A stretch of DNA of 64,000 bases from Cornus controversa (Eukaryota; Streptophyta; Magnoliopsida; Cornales; Cornaceae), in the NCBI GenBank assembly GCA_026545225.1, contig CM048853.1, forward strand, positions 16,928,755-16,992,754. Reading direction: 5' to 3'. Positions 1 to 10,068 of this stretch are shown in pieces. A program made the translations under genes and the position numbers. The notes beneath the pieces were generated by a model. That model did not search any database and was not told where the DNA came from. It saw only the letters and a program-made list of their open reading frames with translations. Within the stretch, counting starts at the first letter, position 1; each line of letters begins with the position of its first letter.

Positions 1-649
1 TGGGCAGTGCTAGCTTGATGTCAGTATCGCTGACCGGTATATTGGCATGGCTGAGGAAGGCTGCGACTAGGAAAGGAAAGGGAAGCCGCCAACTCGCTGC
101 TCGCCTCATGCTCTTGTTGACAAGGCCGTCCCAGATTTTGAACATCTGCACCCATATCAGGGATGGGACAAAAAACTAAGTGGACGTGCAGTTGTGACTG
201 GGAGTGGTAAACACCCCGCCACACATGTCCATCACGATGGAGAACAGTGTCATGTTAGCCAGAAACTCGGCCCTGTAGAGCGACTGACCACCCTGGTTAA
301 CCATGTCCGGAGGCTGTTGGTGCGGAATGCCGAGCATCTTTGCGATCCGACTCGCCGTGATAGTAATCGTCATTCCGCCTACGACCGTCTCCAATGTTTC
401 AGGCTCAGTGCAAGAATAGGTCATGTGCTCATAGAAGACCTGCACTAAGCGCTCGTGCGCCACATCAGTGGGTGGCACACATAACCGATCGAGCCGACGC
501 CGCCGGAGCTCTGCTACCGCCCACGAGCAGTCGGGACGCATCTCAAACTCCCACAACTCAAATCGCTGCTTCGGGTGAAACTTCTGACTCCGGAAGGATC
601 GCCCGAGCACATCTCGAACAGCACCGGGGGCATTCTTCACTCCCGCCAT
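1..649 (-). pseudogene. Athila-type ORF3 (env-like position), 5' part, decayed; runs off window
   Basis: Minus-strand reading frame beginning with Met at 649 (MAGVKNAPGAVRD) and open to an in-frame stop near 178; the same frame still reads protein-like sequence down to base 1. It contains the tract RLVQVFYEHM followed by a GGM.I.IT..RIAKMLGIPH segment, which matches by eye the layout of the ORF3 at 4152-5237 (LVKVFYQNLM, then IAIAMGCPHECPDD). Such proteins are the extra ORF that Athila elements carry downstream of integrase, often annotated as a putative plant transposon protein. Function is unknown; an envelope role has been proposed from position only. The piece lies downstream of the integrase fragment at 1690-2207 in the same orientation, so both belong to one old Athila copy. 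The stop at about 178 and the window edge make it non-functional or incomplete. Confidence 0.7.
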
Positions 650-1689
650 AGTCCCGGAATAGTCTGCACTTATTCCAAAAATTAAAGTAAATAAAAAAAA
701 ATAAAATGAATCTAAAATAAGAATAGAAATTAAAAAGGAGGTTCTAGTCCATGGTGCCGACACATGCATTCCAAAATACGCTTGACTAGACTTGATTAGG
801 TCTACTCGGAAGCAAAAACAACCCATATGAATATGTTTCTCATCTCGCTATCAATAAAGCAGCGTAAGCGGATGCAATCGAAACAAAAATAATGCCAAAT
901 CTCACCCATAGATGCACTCCTACCCCGAAACCCGCAAGTTTCCATTATGAATGTAGCGAATGCAAACCACTCCAACCCAACATCATCTGTCTATGCTTAT
1001 TAAGCCAGAAAATTAACAAAAATGGCAGCAAAGCAAACAAAGTAAAGCCATGCATCACTTACCGCAAGGTGAAGATGATGATCGGTGCAAGAAGATGAAA
1101 TCCCACCCGCAGCCGCGAAGAGACGAACGTGCGCGTATATGCAGAGAGCTCGGACTACGGTGAATGACGGTTGATGGCCAGGAATGATTGGAAAGGGTTG
1201 GACGGCGCTCGGGGTTGGCTTTGGATCTCTCGGAGTAGAGGAAGAAGTCGGATGGTCTTGGGAAGAAGTGGAGAAATGAGAGGGAGCCCGGCGGTTCAAA
1301 TAAATAAGTGGCTCACATGCAGGTATCGTGTCAATCTCGATTGATCGAGATGCACATCTCGATCAATCGAGATTTTGATTGATCGAGGACCTATCGAAGT
1401 GCCATCGAAGAAAACCACCTCTCGGGACTTTGATCTTTGCAAAATGCTCCAACACCTCTGCATTATTTCGATCAATCGAGACCAAGATCTCAATCAATCG
1501 AGATTTTGATTGATCGAGATCTTTGCTTCGATCAATCGAAATTCTCAAAAACAGTCAGCTTGGTTTAGAACCTCATGGACTTGAACTTATGGGACTTAGA
1601 TACAAAATTACTTAGATACAAAATTACTTTGGATAAGAGGGACATCATGGAAGCATGATAGCTACCATGGCCGTGCCACCTTACACGTC
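650..1689 (-). other. Spacer between integrase and ORF3 of the decayed Athila copy
   Basis: No coding sequence was recognised. The stretch holds an A/T-rich leader just upstream of ORF3 (660-900), mixed sequence to 1330, and a cluster of short palindromes at 1334-1545 that is listed separately. ORFs called here are short and are shadows of the palindromic repeats. Confidence 0.5.
1334..1545. repeat. Cluster of short CGATNNATCG-type palindromes
   Basis: Several copies of the palindromic word TCTCGATCAATCGAGA and its variants (TCTCGATTGATCGAGA, TTCGATCAATCGAAA) occur in two clusters, 1334-1390 and 1468-1545. Each copy is nearly self-complementary and adjacent copies can also pair with each other. 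The cluster lies between the integrase and ORF3 of this Athila copy. A similar cluster is in the same place in the next element (5685-5805), and the same word is in the solo LTR at 29046-29165. Confidence 0.75.
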
Positions 1690-2207
1690 TATGGCATGAC
1701 ATCAGAATAGGTTCACGAGTCAAAATACATGGGATCCGTCAAAGTGACGACATCCACGTACTCCATGGTGACTTGGTCATCCACGCACGATTTTAAGCGC
1801 TGCCCATTCACTTTGAACAACGATCCGTCTTTCAAGTCCTTCAATTCCACCGCTCCGTGGGGAGCAATGAATTAACCAAAAATGGACCATCCCAATGGGA
1901 GTGAAGTTTTTCGGGAAACAAATGGAGGCGTGAGTTGTACAACCATACTTTCTGGCCCAGAGAAAACGTTTTGACTCAAATATTGCGATCATGAAAGGCT
2001 TTTGTCTTTGGCTTATAGATTTTAGCGTTCTCATACACGTCATGTCACAATTCTTCTAATTCATTCAATTGAAGCTTTCAATTAGAGCCGGCCATTTGCA
2101 TGTCAAAATTTAAAGTTTTGGTGGCCCACATAGCTTTGTGCTCCAATTCAACCAGAAGATGGCACGCTTTACCATAAACCAACTGGTAAGGTGACATTCC
2201 AATGGGA
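1690..2207 (-). pseudogene. Athila integrase C-terminal fragment
   Basis: Read on the minus strand with frameshifts and stops, this gives the integrase tail seen in the neighbouring Athila at 6129-6611: [13 protein letters not shown], then [36 protein letters not shown] and HWDGPF. It is therefore the C-terminal part of a Ty3/gypsy integrase of the Athila lineage. The homology stops at about 2207, where the truncated 3' LTR of the next element begins (shared bases AGTCAATTT), so upstream integrase, RT and gag of this copy are missing. Several in-frame stops are visible; it is a pseudogene. Confidence 0.75.
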
Positions 2208-2374
2208 GTCAATTTGAGGCTCTAAAATAAGACTTCTGGTCCGTTTTCCAAAACGGGATTAAGATTGTATTAAACGCATATTTGGGCTTCAGGCCCGAAA
2301 CCTTCTTAAGCAGCTGTAATTCTCTTGGACCTCTTTCTTAAGAGGCTAGAATGCGTAACATTCAACGCCTATCA
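2208..2374 (-). repeat. Truncated 3' LTR of the Athila element
   Basis: About 167 bp matching the outer part of the 5' LTR: both contain TTAAGCAGCTGTAATTCTCT and end (plus strand) in GCGTAACATTCAACGCCTAT. Relative to the 5' LTR an internal block of about 200 bp (11341-11539) is missing, and everything beyond about 2208 is replaced by integrase sequence of another Athila copy. The preceding internal bases are the polypurine tract AAGTTTGGGGGTG. Confidence 0.8.
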
Positions 2375-4151
2375 CACCCCCAAACTTACATATTGCTAGT
2401 CCCTTAGCAATAGAATAAAACAAAACTAAAACAAAAGAAACTACTAAATACTAACTAAACTACCCAACTCTACTTTCGTGGGAGAAACGATTGCATTTAG
2501 CATATGCAACAAGCCTTTAAACCCCTAGGTTCCCCCTAGTGGACGAGTATAGTCTCGTGAGGGTTTCCAGAAATGTTACCCACAAACATTCAAAATTCTG
2601 TTTCAACATTAATTCAAAAAGAATATTACAATATATAGTTACAAACTTGCATTCAAGAATAATTTCAAATTTTCAAATTCCACAATTCAAAGCAATGGTC
2701 CCCATGCATAATTCACATCAACATATCTCAAAATAATCAACTCTAATTTCCTAGTGTAAAGTGAACTAGCAGTCATCTCATGTAGCATAACCCAGCTCTG
2801 AATATATTAAGGCACATACCCTTTCAACTCACTAGCTCCCCTTATTGAAATCATACTTCCAAATATGAATATATGACTTTTTTTCTTTTCTTTTATTATT
2901 CTTTTTTTTTTCATTGCTTTATTGGTTGTGCAATGTCTTCATCTATTAAGCTTTCTGAAAGATCCATGTAGCAAGCTTTCAGTCAGTGGCTCCCAAACCA
3001 GATAGCTTTAGGGCACTAAGCTTTAAGATACCCTGAAGACCTAATTACTCGAATCAGTCAGGCTACAAATCAAGACAACCAACGCTCATCTTTTCTCACC
3101 CTTTCACTTTTGACGCGAACACTCCGTGCTTCCTGAGGCATAGAGGCCCTGTTACTCATGAAAAGGATCAAATTGATTTGCTTATTCATCACATTCTTTT
3201 TTTTTCACTTTTTTCATTGAAGTCAAGTAAACACATCATTGGTACTCATTCTCAAGAGATACTAATTAATATCAAGCATATGTAACTCAATAACTCAAAA
3301 CCAAAGTTTATACCCCACAAAATTATGCTAGTGTGTTTGTGCATGTAAGGAAACTAAAATTAATCACTTCAAAACATGTTATTGCAAACCATGATTAAAA
3401 CCACATAATTTAAACCACAGTTTCTAAAAATTTAAAACATACTCAAAAATGGCAAGTTAAGCACCTACATAAGGTACTAATCCCTTAAATAATGTCAAAA
3501 TATTCTAGCTAAAAGTAAAACAAAAGAAAATAATAAACAAACTAAGAAAATAAAATAAACAAAAATCCTAAAACAAAAAGAATTTCACACAAATTTCCCC
3601 CCATATTGCACTAAGCACAAAAATAGGCATCGCCTCACCCCCAAACTTAAACTGTACATTGTCCTCAATGTACTACCAATCGAAGCATAGAGACGGGTAA
3701 GAACGATATTACCAGATATCCAGAGAATGAGTGGCAAGAAAATAGAGCACACCACTAGCATGAAGGCAATGCAAGCACACCCCCAAACTTGGATGTTATA
3801 ACGTGTCAAAACAAACCACTATACCCCAAAGATCAAGTGAAATAGTATGGGTGAAAATAAATATGAAAGAGAAAAATCCTAAAAAAAATAAAATATTTTT
3901 TTCATTTTTTTTTTTAAGTTATAATAAAAATCTAACTACAGAAAGAAAAATAAAATTAAAAAGAAAAATAAAAACTAAAACAAAATAAAATACAAAAGAT
4001 GGTTACCTTCCTGTCAAGGATGTGGTGGTGACTGAGCATCCGGATCCAAGTTTACTTGGCGCATCAATGCACGTAGCATCCTCCTCATCTCTAGTTAGTC
4101 TTGGCGAGTGTCACGAAAGTGATCCGCCATCTCAGTCCTCATTGCTCCAAA
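2375..4151 (-). other. Long non-coding 3' region of Athila with three polypurine-tract-like motifs
   Basis: There is no coding sequence; the region is A/T rich with poly-A/T runs (2880-2920, 3190-3215, 3880-4000). Long non-coding 3' regions are usual in Athila. The tract AAGTTTGGGGGTG (element sense) occurs three times: at 2375-2387 directly against the 3' LTR (the genuine polypurine tract by position), and at 3636-3648 and 3778-3790. Short ORFs here are not credible genes. Confidence 0.65.
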
Positions 4152-5237
4152 CTATGTGGAGACCTCTGTCTGTAAGGTGCCAAACTGGGCTATCAACCCA
4201 GCAATCTGCCCCTCTAAATACTGATAATCATGGCCACCAGCTTGTGCATGCACCTCCTCTTCCTCTGCCTCCATCTCCTCTGAATCTTCCACCGGTGGTG
4301 GTATATCTATATGTTCTCCTCCCTGGGCCAACCGAGATACTTCACCAGGCACCGCTATGACTCTCTGGTGCATATGAGATTGGCTCAAATTCCAGTCATG
4401 CGTGCCATAATGAAGATCACGTGGAAAGGCAAGCTCGTCCTCATTGACTGCATACCCCTGTGCCACAAGCAACTGGTGAATAATAATAGGGAATGGAAAC
4501 TCCCAGTCACTTGCACTGTCTGGTGCCTTGGCTACAACCTTGGAATAGAACTTTTCCATCTGGCCCCAGACAATCTATGGGAATGACAGCCAATGCCCAA
4601 AATGTATAGCATATAAGGATCGAAGGAACTCTTGACGTCTCTCTGTTTTATGTCTAATTGGACATACATTCTTGAGTAGAACAGCGTCAAGGAACCATAA
4701 GTGATTTGGCATTGAAGACTTGGAAGCTGCATTCCTTTTCGGGCCAGAAAACTGATTAGCACACAAACGTGCAACCAAATTACCCACTGAGAAATCGTCG
4801 GGTAGAGGAGTATAGATATGAGATAAATCATCTGGGCACTCATGAGGACAACCCATGGCAATAGCAATGGATGACATGTCCACCAGAACTATTGTTCCAT
4901 CTACTGAAGAAGTAAGCACCTCCCGCTCATCAGGTGTCGGCATTAAGTTCTGATAAAATACCTTGACAAGCCTCGGGTAGATAGTAGATGAGAGTGGAAC
5001 AAAAATGGATGCCGACCGATGACAACGGATGTCGAAAATCCCCCATCTTGTCTCGAGAAACATACCATAGAGTTCGGCTATGTCAAACGTAGTTTCAAAG
5101 TTCAAAGCCCTTGGATGCCATCTCTCTTGAATACCTTCTCGGCGAGATCGTGAAGAACCGGTGGTTGGATCATGCCTCGCTCGGCGAGGACTACGTGAAA
5201 TTGAAGCACCTTGGTGACTTGCTCTCTTTGGTGCCAT
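4152..5237 (-). pseudogene. Athila ORF3 (env-like position), one in-frame stop
   Basis: A minus-strand frame of about 360 codons starts at Met 5237 (MAPKRASHQG) with a basic, Ser/Arg-rich N-terminus. A conserved central region follows (ALNFETTFDIAELYGMF, LVKVFYQNLMPTPDE, a PDDLSHIYTPLPDDFSVGNL segment, NHLWFLDAVLLKNVCPIR). The tail is acidic and Glu-rich (EEMEAEEEEVHAQAG) and ends in a Gln-rich segment. A single TAG near 4574 splits it; otherwise the frame is continuous. It corresponds to the additional ORF downstream of integrase in Athila elements, sometimes classed as a putative plant transposon protein. I see no obvious signal peptide or transmembrane segment, so an envelope function is not supported by the sequence itself. 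Expression may come from a spliced or internal transcript; the palindrome cluster just upstream (5685-5805) is noted separately. Confidence 0.75.
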
Positions 5238-6128
5238 AGAAGTAGAAAAAGTGTGGTTGAGGAATTAAATCGAACACTTGGTGTGCACAATTAAATTGGA
5301 ACCTTCAACCTCCTCTTTTCGGCAATTTTTTCACCCAAATCGAACAAGTAATTGCACCAAATTGATCCCCCAAACTTGGTCTTCAAAAGTCCTCAAAAAG
5401 AATTGCACAATTTCACCAAAGAAAACTTCACTTACTTTGATGTTGAACTTGAAAAAGTGAGAGCTTCCTTTGAGAACTAGTGATTCTTGATCCGGTTTTG
5501 ATGTTGATGATGATGATACTCAATGTTGAATTCTTGTTTAATAATCACCAATTGAAGAAATTAATTTTTTGGTTGAAGTAGGACTTGAATTAGAGCTCAA
5601 AGAGGAAAAAGATGCAAGTAGTAGCAACCAAGGAGAAGTGGGTGTCCTTATATAAGAAGAAGTCTCGGCCAGCCCACCCATAGGCTTGGGCGATCGATCC
5701 CCCTTAGGGTGGGCGATCAATCACCCACCTGCTGGTGGGTATCTCCTAAAAAATGCATGGGGCGATCGATCCCCCTTGGCTGGGGCGATCGATCCCCCCC
5801 CCCCCGATGCCTGTTGGACCCTCCATCGCCCAAGTTCGACCGAGACTTGATATTTTTGAGTCTCCATCGCCCAAGGTCGACCGAGAGCACGATTTTTCAC
5901 CTGTCTTGAGTCCAAATACCTCGGTACACCTCTTGGCATCATCCGGAAGCAACTTATACATCAAAAACTCAAAGAAAAAACATTAAAATGCAACTAGAAT
6001 TGAAAAAAAAAACTTAAGAAACTAAAACTAAAAATTAAAATCAAAGAAACTAAAGAAATTAAGGGATAGAAATACATACAAAACCTACAATTTAACGTCC
6101 GTAGGAGACGATCAACTCTCCGAAGGGA
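5238..6128 (-). other. Athila spacer between integrase and ORF3
   Basis: Non-coding stretch of about 890 bp: A/T-rich around 5240-5640 and 5970-6060, with a G/C-rich palindrome cluster in the middle (5685-5805). Short ORFs on both strands overlap the palindromes and are not credible genes. Confidence 0.55.
5685..5805. repeat. GGGCGATCGATCCCCC palindrome cluster
   Basis: Near-perfect copies of GGCGATCGATCCCCCTT (5689-5706, 5760-5778, 5782-5800) and one variant GGGCGATCAATCACCC (5711-5727), with an inverted-repeat loop CACCTGCTGGTGGG between. All can form hairpins. They sit between integrase and ORF3, the same place as the different-looking CGATNNATCG palindromes of the older Athila at 1334-1545. 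Confidence 0.75.
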
Positions 6129-7463
6129 TTAAGGCAGATAGACGGGATCCGTCAAGTCGACGGACTCTACGTCTCTTCTTGGCACACATCCTTCCACACA
6201 ATGTTTCAACCTTTGCCCATTAACTTTCATCAAAGTATTATCTTGAAAGCTTTGAATTTCCACAGCACCATGACGAAAAACCGAAATCACTTGGAATGGT
6301 CCATCCCACCTTGAACGCAATTTTTCGGGAAACAATCGAAGCTTTGAATTGAAGAGCCATACTTTATCACCAGGAAAGAAGGACTTCCGCGATATATGTC
6401 GATCATGAAATGCCTTCGTTCTCTCTTTGTAAATTCGTGAACTTTCATAGGCATCACGTCTGAACTCTTCTAATTCATTCAATTGCAACTTCCTTTCTTC
6501 CCCAGCTCTTTTTGCATCGAAATTAAATTTTTGAATTGCCCAGAGTGCCTTGTGCTCAATCTCTACTGGAAGATGACATGCTTTTCCATACACCAACCGA
6601 TATGGTGACATACCGATAGGAGTCTAGTAAGCAGTCCGATATGCCCATAGTGCCTCACTCAGTCGCAATGACCAATCTCTTCTATCCGGTCTCATTGTCT
6701 TTTCGAGAACATACTTAATTTCTCAGTTGGACAGCTCTACTTGCCCACTTGTCTGAGGATGATAAGGTGTTGCCACCTTATGTGTCACTAAATATTTAGC
6801 AAGCAAACCTCTCAAGAATTTATTGCAAAAGTGAGAACCACCATCACTGATCAAGGCTCGAGGAATTCCGAATCGACTAAGAATATTCTCATGCATGAAT
6901 TTTATTACCACCTTGTGATCATTGGTTCGAGTTGCAATGGCCTCCACCCATTTGGAAACGTAGTCCACACCAACCAGAATATACTCGTAGCCAAAAGAGG
7001 GTGGAAGGGGTCCCATAAAATCAATTCCCCAAACATAAAAAATTTTAACCACCAGAATGGGGCTCATTGGCATCATATCTCGCCTCGACATTGAACCCAA
7101 TCTTTGACATCGATCACAAGTCTTACAGAAAACATATGCATCATGAAACAGAGAAGGCCAAAAGAATCCACATTGAAGTACCTTTACTGCTGTCTTCCTT
7201 GCACTGAAGTGACCTCCACATGCCAATGAGTGGCAGAATTTGAGAATATCTTGAAACTCATGGTCTGGAACACATCGCCGAATAATCTGATCTGGACAAT
7301 ATTTAAATAACTCTGGATCCTCCCAAAAGTAATGATGAACTTTAGAGAAGAATCTATCACGTTCTCGCTTGGTGCAGTCTCTTGGCACTTTTCCCGTGAC
7401 TAAATAATTCACAATATCTGCATACCATGGTGTGGAGTTGTTGGATACTCCAAATAATTGCTC
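6129..7463 (-). pseudogene. Athila integrase with end of RNase H region
   Basis: The frame opens right after the deletion junction at about 7464 ([15 protein letters not shown], the linker that normally follows RNase H). A zinc-binding H-H-C-C region follows, with [14 protein letters not shown] and CKTCDRCQR. The catalytic core has the first Asp in [12 protein letters not shown] and the second in [15 protein letters not shown]; the third acidic residue is in [12 protein letters not shown]. The C-terminal domain follows ([20 protein letters not shown] ... [18 protein letters not shown] ... WDGPFQV). Two in-frame stops, near 6720 and 6627, break it. The domains show a Ty3/gypsy Athila integrase, which inserts cDNA into host DNA. 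Upstream it joins protease directly, since the RT is missing. Confidence 0.85.
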
Positions 7464-7466
7464 ACT

Positions 7467-8396
7467 TCAAAATGTTTTGGAAAGTGTAGTGCATACAGAA
7501 TTTACCACCATGGTAGAAAATTGATCTTCAAACACCTTCTTTTCCTTCTGTTTTTCTTGCACCCTTATTTCATCTGTAGATTCAGCCACACCCTCAGAGT
7601 CCATGAAGAAAACATCAGTCTGATTTGGAGGATTTTCAACAGCATTGAAAATATTAAGCTTAACCTTCATGTTGCCAAATGAGATATCCATGATCCCTGA
7701 CCTACAATTTATGCAGGCATCAGCTGTCGCTAAGAAAGGTCGACCAAGGATCACTGGAATGTGCCTCTTTAGATTATGAACTAGCTCAGTGTCAAGTACA
7801 ATGAAATCAACAGGAAAGTAGAACTTGTCCACTTTAATGAGCACATCTTCTATGATTCCTCGGGGTTGCTTTGTTGATCTATCTGCAAATTGCAATACCA
7901 CCGAGGTAGGCTTCAATTCTCCCAAACCCAATTATAAGTAGACTGAATAGGGTAGCAAATTCACACTTGCACCCAAATCAAGAATAGCTTTATCCACATG
8001 GTGCTCCCCAATGATGCATGAGATAGTTGGAGCACCAGGATCTTTGTACTTGGGAGGAGTACACTGCTGAATTATCGAACTTACTTGTTGTGGCAGCATC
8101 ACTTTCTTTGGCACATGGCTTTTAGAATGCCTTTTCTGAGTGCACAAATCCTTCAAGAATTTAGCATAAGGAGGAATTTGCTTGATGGCATCAAGGAGTG
8201 GCAAATTAATCTTCACTTGTCGAAACACCTCCATCATGTCATGTAGCTTGTCCCCTTGCTTCCCCAATCTAGATGCTTCCAGGAAACATTGTGGGAAAGG
8301 AGCCTTGGGCTCATAAAGAATTTCAGCACTTGGACTTGTGGTCACTTTTTCTTCTTCTTTCTTCTCACCCACCTTATTATCAATTATTTTTTTCAC
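7467..8396 (-). pseudogene. Athila protease region
   Basis: Two consecutive minus-strand frames, 8396-7932 and 7931-7467, form one protease region split by a stop near 7932. The aspartic protease active site is read as DLGASVNLLP, typical for Athila (DLGA in place of DTGA), followed by ELKPTSVVLQFADRSTKQPR and an ILGRPFLATADACIN flap region. The upstream part (KAPFPQCFLEASRLGKQGDK) is the gag-to-protease linker. The role would be cleavage of the Gag-Pol polyprotein. The frame ends at about 7467, and the next 4 bases lead into integrase sequence instead of reverse transcriptase. Confidence 0.8.
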
Positions 8397-9923
8397 TCCT
8401 CAAAGTGGTAATGGCTTGAACTTGCTCATGGTGTGGGTTGCTTGTGGAAGCTTGCATCCCCCTTGGATTAGCAATTGGTTGACTAGGGAGCTTCCCTTCT
8501 TCTCTTCTACTCAATGAAGTAGCAAGTTGTCCAAACTGAGATTCCAGTTTGGCAATGGATTGAGAATGCGAGTGCACTAGCTGAACTGTAGATTGTACTG
8601 TTGCTACAGTAGCTTGCACTGTCTCTATAAGAGAATCAAGCTTGTCAAATTTTGACAAGGTAAGAGTCAGCTTGTCTTCAATAGCAGAAATTATTTGGGC
8701 CATAGGACTTTGTGCTTGATATTGCTGTTGAGGCACAAAAGTCCTAGGTTGATATGATGGTTGCATTGCTGCCCCTTGGTTACTGTAAGAAAAACCAGGA
8801 TGATTCCTCCATGTAGGATTGTAAGTATTACCTCGTGGAGGATTCATTGGTCCAGTGAATGTAGCTTGGACTTGCTCATGTTGAATATCAAAAAATTGCC
8901 CCATCGAAGGACAATTGCTCACATTATGCATTGGACTAGAGCAAAATTCACAAGGGCCTAGCAATGAAGAATTTGAAGTAGAAGGAGTTTGATTGGCAGC
9001 CATAATTGCTGCTACCTTCTTTGCAATTAAATCAATGTCTGTTGGCATAGCTTCTGAAGCACCAACCTCATAAATCCCATCAGTCTTCCTTGTGGTGGCA
9101 GGTCTGCTAGAACGAGTAGAGGACACATGTTGTAGAGAGTTGTCACTAAGATTTTCAAATCAGGTCCATGCCTCTTCTTCACTCTTCAACATAAAAGTAC
9201 CTCCACAAGATGCATCAACCATCTATCTGTTGGCTTCTGTGAGCCCTTCATGAAAACTCTGCACTAGTTGCCACTTAGGAACTTGATGATGGGGACACTT
9301 CCTAAGAAGGTCCTTGAATCTTTCCCATGTCTCATAAAATTGTTCCCCCTTATGTTGGGAGAAACCAGTGATAGCACGTCTGAACTGATTGGTCTTCCCT
9401 ATCGAAAAATACTTCTTGAGAAACTCATGTTGCATCTGAGTCCAAGTCATGATAGAACCTGCCGGTAGAGAATTGAACCAATACTTTGCTTTGTCTTTCA
9501 AGGAGAATGGAAAAAGTCTCATTCTGAAAGCATCTTCAGAGAAGTTATGAATTTTTGTAGTTGAGCACACTTCAATGAATTCATCTAGATGCTTGTAAGG
9601 GTCTTCTTGAGTCAGCCAAAATAGGATGGTAGCATCTGAATAATGCTGAACTTGATCTCATAATTCTGTGCTGTGACATTGGGCAGTTGAAAACCTGCTG
9701 GTGAGGTATATGTCTCAGGAACATAGTAGTCCCTAAGTAATCTAGCTCTTTCTCCATCAGCATTAGGAACAAGGTTATTATTCCTCTCTTTTGTCATGTC
9801 TTCAATTAATTCTTCCTCTTGCACAATTGTATTCAGAGGGATGTTCCTCTGTTGTCTAAGAGTACGTTCAGGCTTAGGATCAAGAGGTATCAAAGGATCA
9901 GGTACAGAACGACGACCTTGCAT
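8380..9923 (-). pseudogene. Athila gag with CCHC-like zinc knuckle
   Basis: Starts at Met 9923 (MQGRRSVPDPLIPLDPKPER). It has the Athila start region with NVTAQNYEIK, then a Retrotrans_gag core (RMRLFPFSLKDKAKYWFNSL, MQHEFLKKYFS, FYETWERFKDLLRKCPHH). A zinc knuckle CEFCSSPMHNVSNCP follows, then a Gln- and Ser-rich stretch that includes coiled-coil-like repeats (KLDSLIETVQATVATVQST). A shift between 9612 and 9570 and stops near 9223 and 9150 break it. Gag would form the virus-like particle and bind RNA. It overlaps the protease frame by 17 bases. Leader sequence 9924-10045 separates it from the primer site. Confidence 0.8.
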
Positions 9924-10045
9924 ATATTAACCAAAAGCACCTGAAAAGAAAACAAAAACAAAGTTAAAAATAAAATATAAAAATTTCCTAAACTAAAAAT
10001 CCAATTAAAATTAATTCTGTAAAATCCAATTAATCAAATAGATAA

Positions 10046-10063
10046 TCCCCGACAACGGCGCCA
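10046..10063 (-). promoter_or_regulatory. Primer binding site, tRNA-Asp type
   Basis: In element sense TGGCGCCGTTGTCGGGGA, the well-known Athila/Tat-type primer site complementary to the 3' end of tRNA-Asp, five bases after the LTR end (CA, 10069). Confidence 0.85.
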
Positions 10064-10068
10064 AAAAT

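Noticed and set aside
1777..2043. An 88-codon minus-strand frame as a novel protein
   Set aside because: It is an out-of-frame shadow of the integrase tail read in the other minus frames.
4022..4586. Plus-strand frames opposite Athila ORF3
   Set aside because: They are shadows of the ORF3 coding strand, with no motifs of their own.
5709..5986. Short frames on both strands around 5.7-6.0 kb
   Set aside because: They are translated palindromic repeats; both strands are open because the sequence is self-complementary.
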